Part shown: in pieces, positions 32,981 to 40,731 of the stretch
How positions within the stretch are numbered: the first letter of the stretch is position 1
Layout: the number at the start of each line of letters is the position of its first letter
Assembly (NCBI GenBank): GCA_964397565.1
Contig: CAYNJC010000001.1
Span: forward strand, 1 to 64,000
Source of the DNA: JAPLST01 sp964397565
Lineage (GTDB): Bacteria > Auribacterota > UBA3054 > JAPLST01
Length of the DNA stretch: 64,000 nt
Direction of reading: 5' to 3'
The notes under the pieces: model-generated
Told to the model about the DNA's origin: nothing
What the model saw: only the letters and a program-made list of their open reading frames with translations
Databases searched by the model: none
Translations under genes and position numbers: made by a program

Positions 32981-35344
32981 CTAATCCCGGCGCCGGCAGC
33001 CCCAGAGCGCCGGCAAAACAAGCATCCACACGCTCAGCGGCTCCGGAACAGGCTCGCCGCAGAACATTATGTCATTGCCGCAAATCTTCACGTACAGTTT
33101 GCCTCTCAACATGGTCACATCGGTGCCGCCCATACCGGTCTCGAAGGGCATATCGGAGGCCGGAGCCCACGCGTTGAAATCGGGGAAATATACGGCGCAA
33201 TTCGGCGTAGAATAGCCGGTAAAACCATCCTGATTGACTTCGCCGCCGCCCGCGCCGCGCACAACAAAGATCTCTCTGTTGCTCGTCATGGACTGTTCGA
33301 CGGGGAGCGCCACGAGGCAGACCCCGGCCCCCGGCGCCCACGGCAGCAACCGGATTGTCCTGAACTTGCCGGCCGTCACCTCCCATTGCGGCACGCACCA
33401 CAGCAAGTCGCCGGAACTGACGCCGTTCGTGCTGTCCCAGTCATTCTTGGTGCCATAGACGTAATCGTCGAATGGCGCCGTGGCCGTGTCCACGCAGGTG
33501 CAGAGCCAATTGTCCGCGATGGCGCCGCTGAACGGCACTGCGCCCATGTTGGTGGTTGCCCATTCACCCCGCAGCACGTAACCGGCGATGCCTTTCAGAG
33601 GGGCGTAGGCCACCTCGCCATCTGGCCGCGCCCAGCAGCCCGAGCTCGGTGTCACTGTCCGGCTGGTGACAATGGTATTGGTGTCCAGCAGTTCCCAGAC
33701 GTCATTGGCAATCGAGTAGCGGACGTAATACGACCAATCATTGCTGTTATGGACAACCGTGTGCATCCAGCCGTTCTGGTAGTCGAGCCCGGTAGCCATA
33801 TGCAGATCGCCGCGCACATCGCCCGGCAGGTTGGCCAAGGGCTCCCATAGATCACTTTCTGGAGTGTACCGATAGAAACTGGCGCTGATGCTCGAAATAT
33901 AGTATAGATACGTGCCATCCGAGCCGAGTCTGGCGCCGTTGCCGCTGACTTCCGGGCAGACGATTTCGGACCAGGCGATTTGGACGTAGGGCGGGGCGCC
34001 ACCGCCGGGCCGCGTCTCAAACCAGGTTGGAGCGGAATACTCGCCGGCGGCCATGGCGCTGTTCTTGTACCGCACCCGCCAATAGTATCGCGTGCTGTTG
34101 GTCAACAGGCCGGGCGGCAGAGTGATGTTCGTCAGATAGTGCGTACTCTCGCCGCTGTCCCAAATGGGAAAGTCAAAATTGGTCGTTGCGCTGAGCTGCC
34201 AGCGGCTGCCGTAGTGGGTATTGCTCGGATCTGCATCCACGAAGGGCGAAGCGCTTAGGCGGACAGCCAGGAAGAGGCCGGTGGCGCCCGGCGCGGGCGT
34301 GAGGTTGCTCGGCGTGGTCGGACCGGGAACGAACACGAACGTGCCCTTGAACATGATGTCATTGTAGGAGTAGCCGTCATCGCGCCCGGCCTTGACGTAC
34401 ACGTGCTCGCCCACTTTGGTGATCTCGCTGCCCTGCCCCATTTCCAGGGGCAAGTCCGTCAAGTTATGCCAGTTCGTATTGGGCAGGGTGAGCAGGGCGA
34501 TGTGCGGTGTGGCAGCGCCCCAGCCATCCTGGTTGGCGCCAATCCCGGCGCCGCGAACCACTACCAATTCATTGGCTCCGCTCCAGGCGTTGCTGGCCGG
34601 CACGCCTACGCAACCCAGCCCCGCGCCCGGATTCCACGGCAGGGTCGCCACCTTCATCGCGGAATCGGAACCGTCGTTGTACTTCCGCCAAACCACGTCG
34701 CCGCCGGTCGCATTCGTCATATCGCTGTCCTGCCAGTCATTCTTCACGCCGTACATGACGTTGCTGAGCATGGTAGTGTCGAACCGCACGGTCCAGTTGC
34801 CGTCCAAACAGCCCGAGCAATTGAACTCGGAGAACAACACGCTGCCATCACCCCAGGTGATCCTGGCCCAGGGCTGCGCGACCGACCCCCAGTTGGCGTA
34901 GATCGTGTTGGTGGTGCTCCCCACAATCGTCCCGCTGCCGGCCCCTTGAATGTCGTTGGTCAAATACGTCCAAGCATTCTGCGCCACACTGTACCGGAAA
35001 AGCCGGTTGGGAATCTGGCCGGCGGCATTGGTGTGGGCATCCTTGAGAATGGTGAACAAATAACCGTCGCGATAGTCCAGTCCCCCGCCGGTGTCACCTT
35101 CGTCAGCGTGGCCTGGAAAGCAGGCCAGTTGCGTCCAACTATCCCCCGCCGGATCATACTTCCAGAAGTTGGTGGCCGGGTCGGAGGCCGGCACATAGTA
35201 CAGGCTGGTTCCGTCCGTGCCTAATTTGCAGGATGCAGTGCCGTCCTGCGGGCAGATGATTTCCTCCCACAACACATTCATGTCCCCGGCGCACAGAACG
35301 CCGCACACTGCTAATGCCAACAGGATTGATCTGCTACGATGCAT
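32981..35344 (-). CDS. Secreted PEP-CTERM protein with two kelch-like halves, 787 aa
   Basis: A signal peptide (SRSILLALAVCGVLCAG) precedes two homologous halves of about 330 residues. Each runs WEEIICP/WSEIVCP, LGTDGTSLYYV/LGSDGTYLYYI, GLDYRDGYLFTIL/GLDYQNGWMHTVV, YGVKNDW/YGTKNDW, LPWNPGAGLGCVGVP/LPWAPGAGVCLVALP, VVVRGAGIGANQDG/FVVRGAGGGEVNQDG, and a final DIMF. The repeating WxPL/YxP motifs suggest kelch-like beta-propellers. A fibronectin-III-like linker (PSNLTPAPGATGLFLAVRLSAS...RYYWRVRYKNSAMAAGEYS) joins them. The end, VPEPLSVWMLVLPALWGCRRRD, is a PEP-CTERM tail. The start at 35344 is chosen because GGAGGG lies just upstream. Function is unknown. Confidence 0.8.
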   Translation of the reverse strand: MHRSRSILLALAVCGVLCAGDMNVLWEEIICPQDGTASCKLGTDGTSLYYVPASDPATNFWKYDPAGDSWTQLACFPGHADEGDTGGGLDYRDGYLFTILKDAHTNAAGQIPNRLFRYSVAQNAWTYLTNDIQGAGSGTIVGSTTNTIYANWGSVAQPWARITWGDGSVLFSEFNCSGCLDGNWTVRFDTTMLSNVMYGVKNDWQDSDMTNATGGDVVWRKYNDGSDSAMKVATLPWNPGAGLGCVGVPASNAWSGANELVVVRGAGIGANQDGWGAATPHIALLTLPNTNWHNLTDLPLEMGQGSEITKVGEHVYVKAGRDDGYSYNDIMFKGTFVFVPGPTTPSNLTPAPGATGLFLAVRLSASPFVDADPSNTHYGSRWQLSATTNFDFPIWDSGESTHYLTNITLPPGLLTNSTRYYWRVRYKNSAMAAGEYSAPTWFETRPGGGAPPYVQIAWSEIVCPEVSGNGARLGSDGTYLYYISSISASFYRYTPESDLWEPLANLPGDVRGDLHMATGLDYQNGWMHTVVHNSNDWSYYVRYSIANDVWELLDTNTIVTSRTVTPSSGCWARPDGEVAYAPLKGIAGYVLRGEWATTNMGAVPFSGAIADNWLCTCVDTATAPFDDYVYGTKNDWDSTNGVSSGDLLWCVPQWEVTAGKFRTIRLLPWAPGAGVCLVALPVEQSMTSNREIFVVRGAGGGEVNQDGFTGYSTPNCAVYFPDFNAWAPASDMPFETGMGGTDVTMLRGKLYVKICGNDIMFCGEPVPEPLSVWMLVLPALWGCRRRD

Positions 35345-35537
35345 TAAGCCCTCCACAGCTGTAATCTTACATTCCGGTCACAGTGGCGCGCGAAAAGAAG
35401 AAGAAACGATACGCTCCATGCCTGAATACCGTCGGACTCATAATGTAGTATCTCATATCTATCGCTCCCGTGCAAATCTGTTTGTGCCATCGGGATCGGA
35501 TCTGAACAAACCATTGCATTTCAAGGAGCATCTGCGG

Positions 35538-35564
35538 TACATTCTTTCGCGGCGAAAGAATGTA
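35538..35564. repeat. CGG-loop hairpin, perfect 12-bp arms
   Basis: Arms TACATTCTTTCG and CGAAAGAATGTA are exact reverse complements around CGG. It lies in the 423-bp gap upstream of the kelch-like gene; nothing else recognisable is in that gap. Confidence 0.65.
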
Positions 35565-35767
35565 AGGGCGGGTGCATAGCGCATAGTGCAAACTTAGGAG
35601 AACTGCAGTCTTGATGAGCCAAGGTGGGAGAGAACAATCGCGACCTGAAGTCGCTCCCGCTTTGTGGCCGGTGCTGGCCGCGACAAGTCTGCGGTGGTAC
35701 AATAATGTCGTTTGTGGCATTTCACCGAATACCGATTACTGAATATCCCCCGCCCTACCTGCCGTGG

Positions 35768-36095
35768 CTATTCGAGCAAGTCCGCGACGTGTGCGCGTTC
35801 GTTCCAGGCGCGGATCACGCGCGTGCCGTGCTCGTCGACAGCGAGCCGCGCGACGGCGCAGTTGTCCATGGTGGCCACGACCGTCATGGCGACGGCCTGC
35901 CCGTCGGCGCAAAAGACGCGAAATAATTCCCGGAAAATGCCCCAGTGGCCAATGACGGCGATGCGGGCAATGTCACCGACCAGCACGTCGTTGAGAAACG
36001 CCGCCGCGCGCACTCAAGGCGGGGTTCACTTGATCCGGATCCTCACCGCTTTGGGCCCGGCTCTGGCCATGGCGTATTAAAAGCACTTCGGTCAT
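35768..36095 (-). pseudogene. Histidine phosphatase remnant with internal deletion
   Basis: This is a degenerate copy of the intact gene at 39825-40412. The start (MTEVLLIRHGQSRAQSGEDPDQVNPALSARG) and the C-terminal third (FLNDVLVGDIARIAVIGHWGIFRELFR to HVADLLE) are kept, but about 258 bp between them are missing. The deletion joins two CGCGCGC-rich sites and puts the two parts in different frames, so no full protein can be made. It is part of a block duplication that continues into the 3' end of aclA at 36424-36565. Confidence 0.85.
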
Positions 36096-36116
36096 GGTGG
36101 GGATGTCTCTGTTATA

Positions 36117-36141
36117 AAAATGAAGTGCGGCACTTCATTTT
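36117..36141. repeat. CGG-loop hairpin, duplicated block copy (a)
   Basis: Arms AAAATGAAGTG and CACTTCATTTT are exact reverse complements around CGG. The corresponding hairpin in the other block (40425-40449) has compensating changes in both arms. Confidence 0.65.
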
Positions 36142-36145
36142 GCAC

Positions 36146-36172
36146 AAAATGGTTTTGCGGCAAAACCATTTT
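36146..36172. repeat. CGG-loop hairpin, duplicated block copy (b)
   Basis: Arms AAAATGGTTTTG and CAAAACCATTTT are exact reverse complements around CGG, 4 bp after hairpin (a). The same hairpin occurs unchanged at 40454-40480. Confidence 0.65.
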
Positions 36173-36211
36173 TCCCTGCATCCTGCGTACTACCGCAGCT
36201 CGGATACTATG

Positions 36212-36379
36212 GCCACGAAGACACCAAGACACGAAGAAATCGCAGCGCCGCATCCTGATTTGTTTTGCTGCGAAGGAAATTAACATTACTTATTGTGCCG
36301 CCGCAGCCTGCTGCGCTTTGACCACTACTACCGTCATTGCTGTTGCTGCTTCTTCTTCGTGTCTTCGTGCCTTCGTGGC
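36212..36379. repeat. Element with 27-bp terminal inverted repeats, copy 1
   Basis: The ends (36212-36238, beginning GCCACGAAGACACC, and 36353-36379, ending CTTCGTGGC) are reverse complements at 25 of 27 positions and enclose about 114 bp without coding capacity. The layout resembles a miniature inverted-repeat element or a long stem-loop. A second copy lies at 40520-40687. Confidence 0.55.
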
Positions 36380-36423
36380 AAATTCATCTGTTTCTGCCAC
36401 GAACCCCGAATCCTGATCTGCCT

Positions 36424-36565
36424 TCATCCTTCCGCCTTCGGCGGGGTCAGCGACTGGCACTCGGTCACGCTGATGCGCATGTCCATCGGCTGGCCAAAGT
36501 CGGCATGGCCGAAATATTCGCTGGCGCCGCCGGCCGCGCGGCCTAGCGCAAAAGCTGCCATCGCG
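36424..36565 (-). pseudogene. Fragment of the aclA 3' end
   Basis: The last about 47 codons of ATP-citrate lyase (ALGRAAGGASEYFGHADFGQPMDMRISVTECQSLTPPKAEG) are repeated here and match 40732-40873. Identity ends abruptly near 36565 at GCCATCGC, where a sulfatase remnant begins. This is the left-over of a segmental duplication, not a functional gene. Confidence 0.85.
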
Positions 36566-36821
36566 CGAGATAAAGGGGCGGCCACACAAACTGGTTCCGG
36601 ACTGACGATGGGCCGGAGTGATGCCGATATAGGCGGCGACGTGGCGGGCGCTGGCAAAGGCATGCCGGCGGATGAGTGCCACGAGGTGCATGGCGGAAGC
36701 GCATGCCATCGGCGATCAGCGATTCCATGGCCGGCAGCGGCACCTGCTGTTCCTGCGGTGGTGTTGACTGCGCGCGAAGCTGGTCCGCCAGCACGACAAG
36801 CACATTCGGTCTGCGTGTCAC
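36566..36821 (-). pseudogene. Sulfatase N-terminal stub
   Basis: From a GTG at 36821, with GAGGAGG about 8 nt upstream, the minus strand encodes a sulfatase-type start (TRRPNVLVVLADQLRAQSTPP, then LPAMESLIADGMRFRHA). The frame then breaks into out-of-frame but recognisable fragments such as LIRRHAFASARHVAAYIG, where the Cys-x-Pro/Ser-x-Arg active site should be, and stops where the duplicated aclA fragment begins. Hydrolase activity is impossible. The intact ribosome site suggests recent loss. Confidence 0.6.
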
Positions 36822-36925
36822 GTGAGTCCTCCTCGCACAGGCAGTGAGGCGCGGCAAGTGGCCGTGTGGTTGATGGCCAGCCGCAGCTACAGCGAACAAT
36901 ATAGCGTGCGTAACGACGTCATTCG

Positions 36926-38572
36926 TCAATGCCTGATTTTCCTTGACGCCCAGAGCAGCGCAAGCACGCCCAACACAGCCGGCTCTGGCATGATCGAGAT
37001 TCTGAAATGCGCGTTGCTGAACGCGCCGTCGGCACCGTCCGAGACGCTGAAGTAGAAGCGGTCCCAGCCGCCGCCAGTGCGGTTGGTGAAGGCCAGGCGC
37101 AGGTTGTTAATGTCGTCCTGCGTAAAGATGCTGTGGGTGGCAAGCGGCACGCCGTTCAGCAGCAATGCGCCGCGCGCCGTGTTCGAGACGATCAGGAAGG
37201 TGATGTTTGCTGCGGCGCTTTCGCTATCGGCCACGCGCAGGAGCGTGTTGCTGATCAGGCCGCTGCGGGTATAATAGATCGTCATGGGTTGGCACACGGC
37301 GAGATACGGCGTATGGTTCTCGTTGGTCGGCGCGACGGCCGTGATGCGCACCAGGCACGTCGTCGGGTTGCCTCTGTTGTCGGCCACCGTGACGCGCGCA
37401 TCAAAGACGCCCGGAACGTCGAAGACCTTGGCGGAATTGCTCAGGACCGAGAAGGTCCCGTCGTCGAAGGTCCAGAGATACTCGCTGATCGTGCCGTCCG
37501 GGTCGCTGGCGTTGGCCGTGAAGTTGACCGTGAACGGCACCGTGCCGGTGAGGACGTCAGCCGCTGCGGCGCATATCGGCGGCGCGCCGGTGACGGTGCG
37601 TTTGAGGAACCAGGGCGCGGCGGTCGCATCCGTCGAGAAGAATGCCAGCAACTGCGTGGCGACCAGCGCTTGGCCCACCGTTGAGGGATGTACGAAATCG
37701 GCGTTGACCGCGTTGGTCGGCCATGTGAACCCGTCCGAACGCGAGTTCGTGCCGTCAGCCCACAGGTACGGCCCCCACTTGATCCACGGCGCGCAGACCA
37801 GGCCGCGCGCGACATCATAGTTGAGATTCGATGCGCCGTTCATCTGTGCCTCAATCGCCCAGCGCACCGAGAACGCAGATTCGCAAGCGTACGGTTCCGG
37901 GTTGAGTGTTCCTGAAACGGTGATGTAGGCGCGTGTTCGGCTTGAGAGATACGCGACCTTGACATTTGGATAGCGCGTTTTAAGATTTCGCACAATTTGT
38001 TGCAACCCGTCCGCCAACTGCCAGGCGTGATACGGAAAATCGCCAACAGAGCTAGGGTTGATCGTCGCTTGCTTCAGCCACACCGCCTGTACCTGGTTCG
38101 AGTTGACGCCGGCGCTGGCCAGGCGCATATCAACATTTGTCCAAGTGGGGGCATACACGTTAGTCCATGAGTTGTAGGCCTGGCCGCTTTGCGCGCCGTC
38201 AACCACGACCAGCGCGTTGTTGCGTGTTGCGTGCGTCATGGCAATGCTGACAAAGCGCGAGAACTCCATGCTTGTGTTCGACATCCCGACCGATACCAGC
38301 ACGATCTTGCCGGTGGAACTCGGCTGCCCGTTCGCATCGAGCGGCACGATGTTGGTGGCCGCGTGCAAACCCGCCGATGCGTGGACAGGCGACGGGGTGT
38401 TTGCATAGTCGGGATACAAGCCGCCAGCGTAGCCCTGGTACGTGCTATTGCGCATGTCCGTCAAAGGCGTGATACCCAGCGATGTCTGCGTCAAATCGGC
38501 GTGCAGCGCGGTGCTGAGTAGCGCGTAGACAAGTCCGGTTAAAATTGCGCTTGCGGTGCGATGTGCATTCAT
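36926..38572 (-). CDS. Secreted SGNH-like/PKD PEP-CTERM protein, 548 aa
   Basis: A signal peptide (RTASAILTGLVYALLSTALHA) leads into a roughly 300-residue domain with SGNH-hydrolase-like features: IVLVSVGMSNTSMEFSRF, then NALVVVDGAQSGQAYNSW, KVAYLSSRTRAYI and a final DFVHPSTVGQALVATQLLAFF with a DxVHP-type catalytic Asp-His pair. A PKD domain follows (FTVNFTANASDPDGTISEYLWTFDDGTFSVLSNSAKVFDVPGVFDARVTVADNRG), then a cadherin/CSPG-like domain and a PEP-CTERM tail (IMPEPAVLGVLALLWASRKIRH). It may act on esters of polysaccharide at the cell surface; this is inferred. I place the start at 38572 because the signal peptide begins there. Confidence 0.75.
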   Translation of the reverse strand: MNAHRTASAILTGLVYALLSTALHADLTQTSLGITPLTDMRNSTYQGYAGGLYPDYANTPSPVHASAGLHAATNIVPLDANGQPSSTGKIVLVSVGMSNTSMEFSRFVSIAMTHATRNNALVVVDGAQSGQAYNSWTNVYAPTWTNVDMRLASAGVNSNQVQAVWLKQATINPSSVGDFPYHAWQLADGLQQIVRNLKTRYPNVKVAYLSSRTRAYITVSGTLNPEPYACESAFSVRWAIEAQMNGASNLNYDVARGLVCAPWIKWGPYLWADGTNSRSDGFTWPTNAVNADFVHPSTVGQALVATQLLAFFSTDATAAPWFLKRTVTGAPPICAAAADVLTGTVPFTVNFTANASDPDGTISEYLWTFDDGTFSVLSNSAKVFDVPGVFDARVTVADNRGNPTTCLVRITAVAPTNENHTPYLAVCQPMTIYYTRSGLISNTLLRVADSESAAANITFLIVSNTARGALLLNGVPLATHSIFTQDDINNLRLAFTNRTGGGWDRFYFSVSDGADGAFSNAHFRISIMPEPAVLGVLALLWASRKIRH

Positions 38573-38612
38573 GTGATCTCGTGCAATGGTAAAGTGTTGG
38601 AACCGCGCGGTA

Positions 38613-39752
38613 TCATTGGGCATGTTGCTGCCCTGCTGCTCTCAGCGTGACGCGCACGATCTCGCAGGGTTGCCACAGCCGCATGCGCGGTCCCCAAGTG
38701 CCCGTGCCGCGGCAGACAATCACCGGCATGCCGGCCACCACGTAGCGCCCGCCGAGCAATGGATACATCAGGCGCACCAGATAGCCGAACGGCCAGATTT
38801 GCCCGCCGTGTGTGTGGCCAGAAAGCAGCAGGCCCGCGCCCGCGGCGGCTGCCGCGTCGGCCTGCACGGGCGAGTGCGAGAGCAGGATCGCCGCGCCGGG
38901 CGGGCGGCCGGTGAGCACGCTGGCGACCGCGGCATGGCCAATGCCACGCCCGCGCCGCGCGGTCAGATCGTCCACGCCCGCCAGTGACAATCCGGGAACA
39001 ACCTCGGCGCAGCGGTCGCGCAACACGCTGCATCCGGCTGTCTCGAGCAAGCGCACACAGCGGTCAATTCCGGCGTAATATTCATGATTCCCCGTAACCG
39101 CCCACACGCCCAGCGGCGCGCGCAGGCCGCCGAGCACCGGCGCGAGCGTCTCGGCGTGATCAACGCTGCCATCCACGGTGTCGCCGGTGAGGATGATCAT
39201 ATCCGGCTGTAAACGGTTGATGTGCTCGACCAAGCGCGTCAGCCAGTCTTTGCCGATCAGTGTGCCGAGATGCATATCGGACACCGCGACCAGCACCAAG
39301 CCGTCACGCGCGCGCGGCAGTCCCGCCAGCGTGACCTCGTACTCGCGCACTACCGGCGGCCGCAGGCCTTGCACCAGGGCGATCATGGACAGCACGCCGC
39401 CCGCAATCACCGCTGTGCCGCGCAGCATCGGCGCAATCCGCGGCAAGAGCAGCCCCCCCGCAGTGATCACGTCAACCGCCAACAGCGTCACCATTAGCAG
39501 CAACAGTATGCCAATCCAGGTCGCGCCGATGAATTCGAGCGGCTGTGCCACCGCTTCCCACCGCTGCGCATGCATGATCCGCGCCAGCGGGTAACTCGCC
39601 CACAATGCCAGTGCCAGCGTCAACAGCCCACACCGCGACATCCAGGCCATCACGAGCGGTGTCGCCGCCAGCCGCACGAAGACGTAGAGGTGCATCAGCG
39701 TCCAGACGCTCAACACCACCATCAGAAACACCGGCACCCTTGCCCCACTCAT
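38613..39752 (-). CDS. Membrane-anchored metallophosphoesterase, 379 aa
   Basis: The N-terminal part has four hydrophobic segments (VFLMVVLSVWTLMHLYVFV; LLTLALALWASYPL; WIGILLLLMVTLLAVDVI; GTAVIAGGVLSMIALVQ). The cytoplasmic or periplasmic catalytic domain then shows all calcineurin-like motifs: SDMHLG, GDTVDG, GNHEYY, LLLSHSP and SGHTHGGQ, which bind two metal ions. The architecture matches YkoQ/YaeI-type phosphoesterases, some of which act on lipid intermediates such as UDP-diacylglucosamine. The substrate here is not determined. It lies 40 bp upstream of the SGNH-like PEP-CTERM gene on the same strand. Confidence 0.9.
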   Translation of the reverse strand: MSGARVPVFLMVVLSVWTLMHLYVFVRLAATPLVMAWMSRCGLLTLALALWASYPLARIMHAQRWEAVAQPLEFIGATWIGILLLLMVTLLAVDVITAGGLLLPRIAPMLRGTAVIAGGVLSMIALVQGLRPPVVREYEVTLAGLPRARDGLVLVAVSDMHLGTLIGKDWLTRLVEHINRLQPDMIILTGDTVDGSVDHAETLAPVLGGLRAPLGVWAVTGNHEYYAGIDRCVRLLETAGCSVLRDRCAEVVPGLSLAGVDDLTARRGRGIGHAAVASVLTGRPPGAAILLSHSPVQADAAAAAGAGLLLSGHTHGGQIWPFGYLVRLMYPLLGGRYVVAGMPVIVCRGTGTWGPRMRLWQPCEIVRVTLRAAGQQHAQ

Positions 39753-39824
39753 GCGCAGCGCACGCGGCGGTCTTTGTGAATCATGCTCATCAATCTAATT
39801 GCTGACTCCCCGCGCCCCGATCCC

Positions 39825-40412
39825 CTATTCGAGCAAATCCGCGACATGCGCGCGTTCGTTCCAGGCGTGCATCACGCGCGTGCCGTGCTCGTCGACAGCG
39901 AGCCGCGCGACGGCGCAGTTGTCCATGGTGGCCACGACCGTCATGGCGACGGCCTGCCCGTCGGCGCAAAAGACGCGAAATAATTCCCGGAAAATGCCCC
40001 AGTGGCCAATGACGGCGATGCGGGCAATGTCACCGACCAGCATGTCGTTGAGAAACGCCGTCGCGCGCTGCTCCGCCGGTAGTTTCCAGGCGTCATGAGT
40101 GTCGGGCGCGCCAAAATCGGGCGTGCGCACCGGCTGGATGCCGGCATAAAAATCGGCGTTGCCCCAGTTCGCCTCGGCTATGCGACTGTCAAAGACCACC
40201 TGCACGCCCGGCACGGCGCACGCCGCGTAGGTCTGCCATGCGCGCCGCAGCGGGCTGCTCACCACCAGCTCGGGCTTGAACGCGGCCAGAATACCGGCCA
40301 CGCGGCCGGCTTGTTGCTGGCCGCGCGCGCTCAAGGCGGGGTTCACTTGATCCGGATCCTCACCGCTTTGGGCCTGGCTCTGGCCATGGCGTATTAAAAG
40401 CAATTCGGTCAT
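39825..40412 (-). CDS. Histidine phosphatase family protein, 195 aa
   Basis: A phosphoglycerate-mutase-like phosphatase with the RHG motif (LLLIRHGQSQAQ), the second catalytic Arg/Glu region (VVSSPLRRAWQTYAAC, then EANWGN) and the late His (AVIGHWGIFRELFR). These enzymes dephosphorylate small molecules or proteins through a phospho-His intermediate. Substrate unknown. A degenerate copy with a deletion lies at 35768-36095. The first codons (ACCGAATTGC) share the word GAATTGC with the nearby hairpin at 40425-40449, a feature discussed in the findings. Confidence 0.9.
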   Translation of the reverse strand: MTELLLIRHGQSQAQSGEDPDQVNPALSARGQQQAGRVAGILAAFKPELVVSSPLRRAWQTYAACAVPGVQVVFDSRIAEANWGNADFYAGIQPVRTPDFGAPDTHDAWKLPAEQRATAFLNDMLVGDIARIAVIGHWGIFRELFRVFCADGQAVAMTVVATMDNCAVARLAVDEHGTRVMHAWNERAHVADLLE

Positions 40413-40424
40413 GCTATGGCTATA

Positions 40425-40449
40425 AAAATGAATTGCTGCAATTCATTTT
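40425..40449. repeat. CTG-loop hairpin, block copy with compensating changes (a)
   Basis: Arms AAAATGAATTG and CAATTCATTTT are exact reverse complements around CTG. Compared with 36117-36141, both arms have changed so that pairing is kept. Confidence 0.65.
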
Positions 40450-40453
40450 GCAC

Positions 40454-40480
40454 AAAATGGTTTTGCGGCAAAACCATTTT
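40454..40480. repeat. CGG-loop hairpin, block copy (b)
   Basis: Arms AAAATGGTTTTG and CAAAACCATTTT around CGG, identical to 36146-36172. Confidence 0.65.
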
Positions 40481-40519
40481 TCCCTGCATCCTGCGTACTA
40501 CCGCAGCTCGGATACTATG

Positions 40520-40687
40520 GCCACGAAGACACCAAGACACGAAGAAATCGCAGCGCCGCATCCTGATTTGTTTTGCTGCGAAGGAAATTAACATTACTTA
40601 TTGTGCCGCCGCAGCCTGCTGCGCTTTGACCACTACTACCGTCATTGCTGTTGCTGCTTCTTCTTCGTGTCTTCGTGCCTTCGTGGC
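40520..40687. repeat. Element with 27-bp terminal inverted repeats, copy 2
   Basis: Same element as at 36212-36379, with ends 40520-40546 and 40661-40687, lying between the histidine phosphatase start and the aclA stop. The 319-bp gap contains this and the two hairpins and no gene. Confidence 0.55.
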
Positions 40688-40731
40688 AAATTCATCTGTT
40701 TCTGCCACGAACCCCGAATCCTGATCTGCCT

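Noticed and set aside
36117..40480. Diversity-generating retroelement as the source of co-varying hairpins
   Set aside because: No reverse transcriptase or template/variable repeat pair with adenine-biased changes is present.
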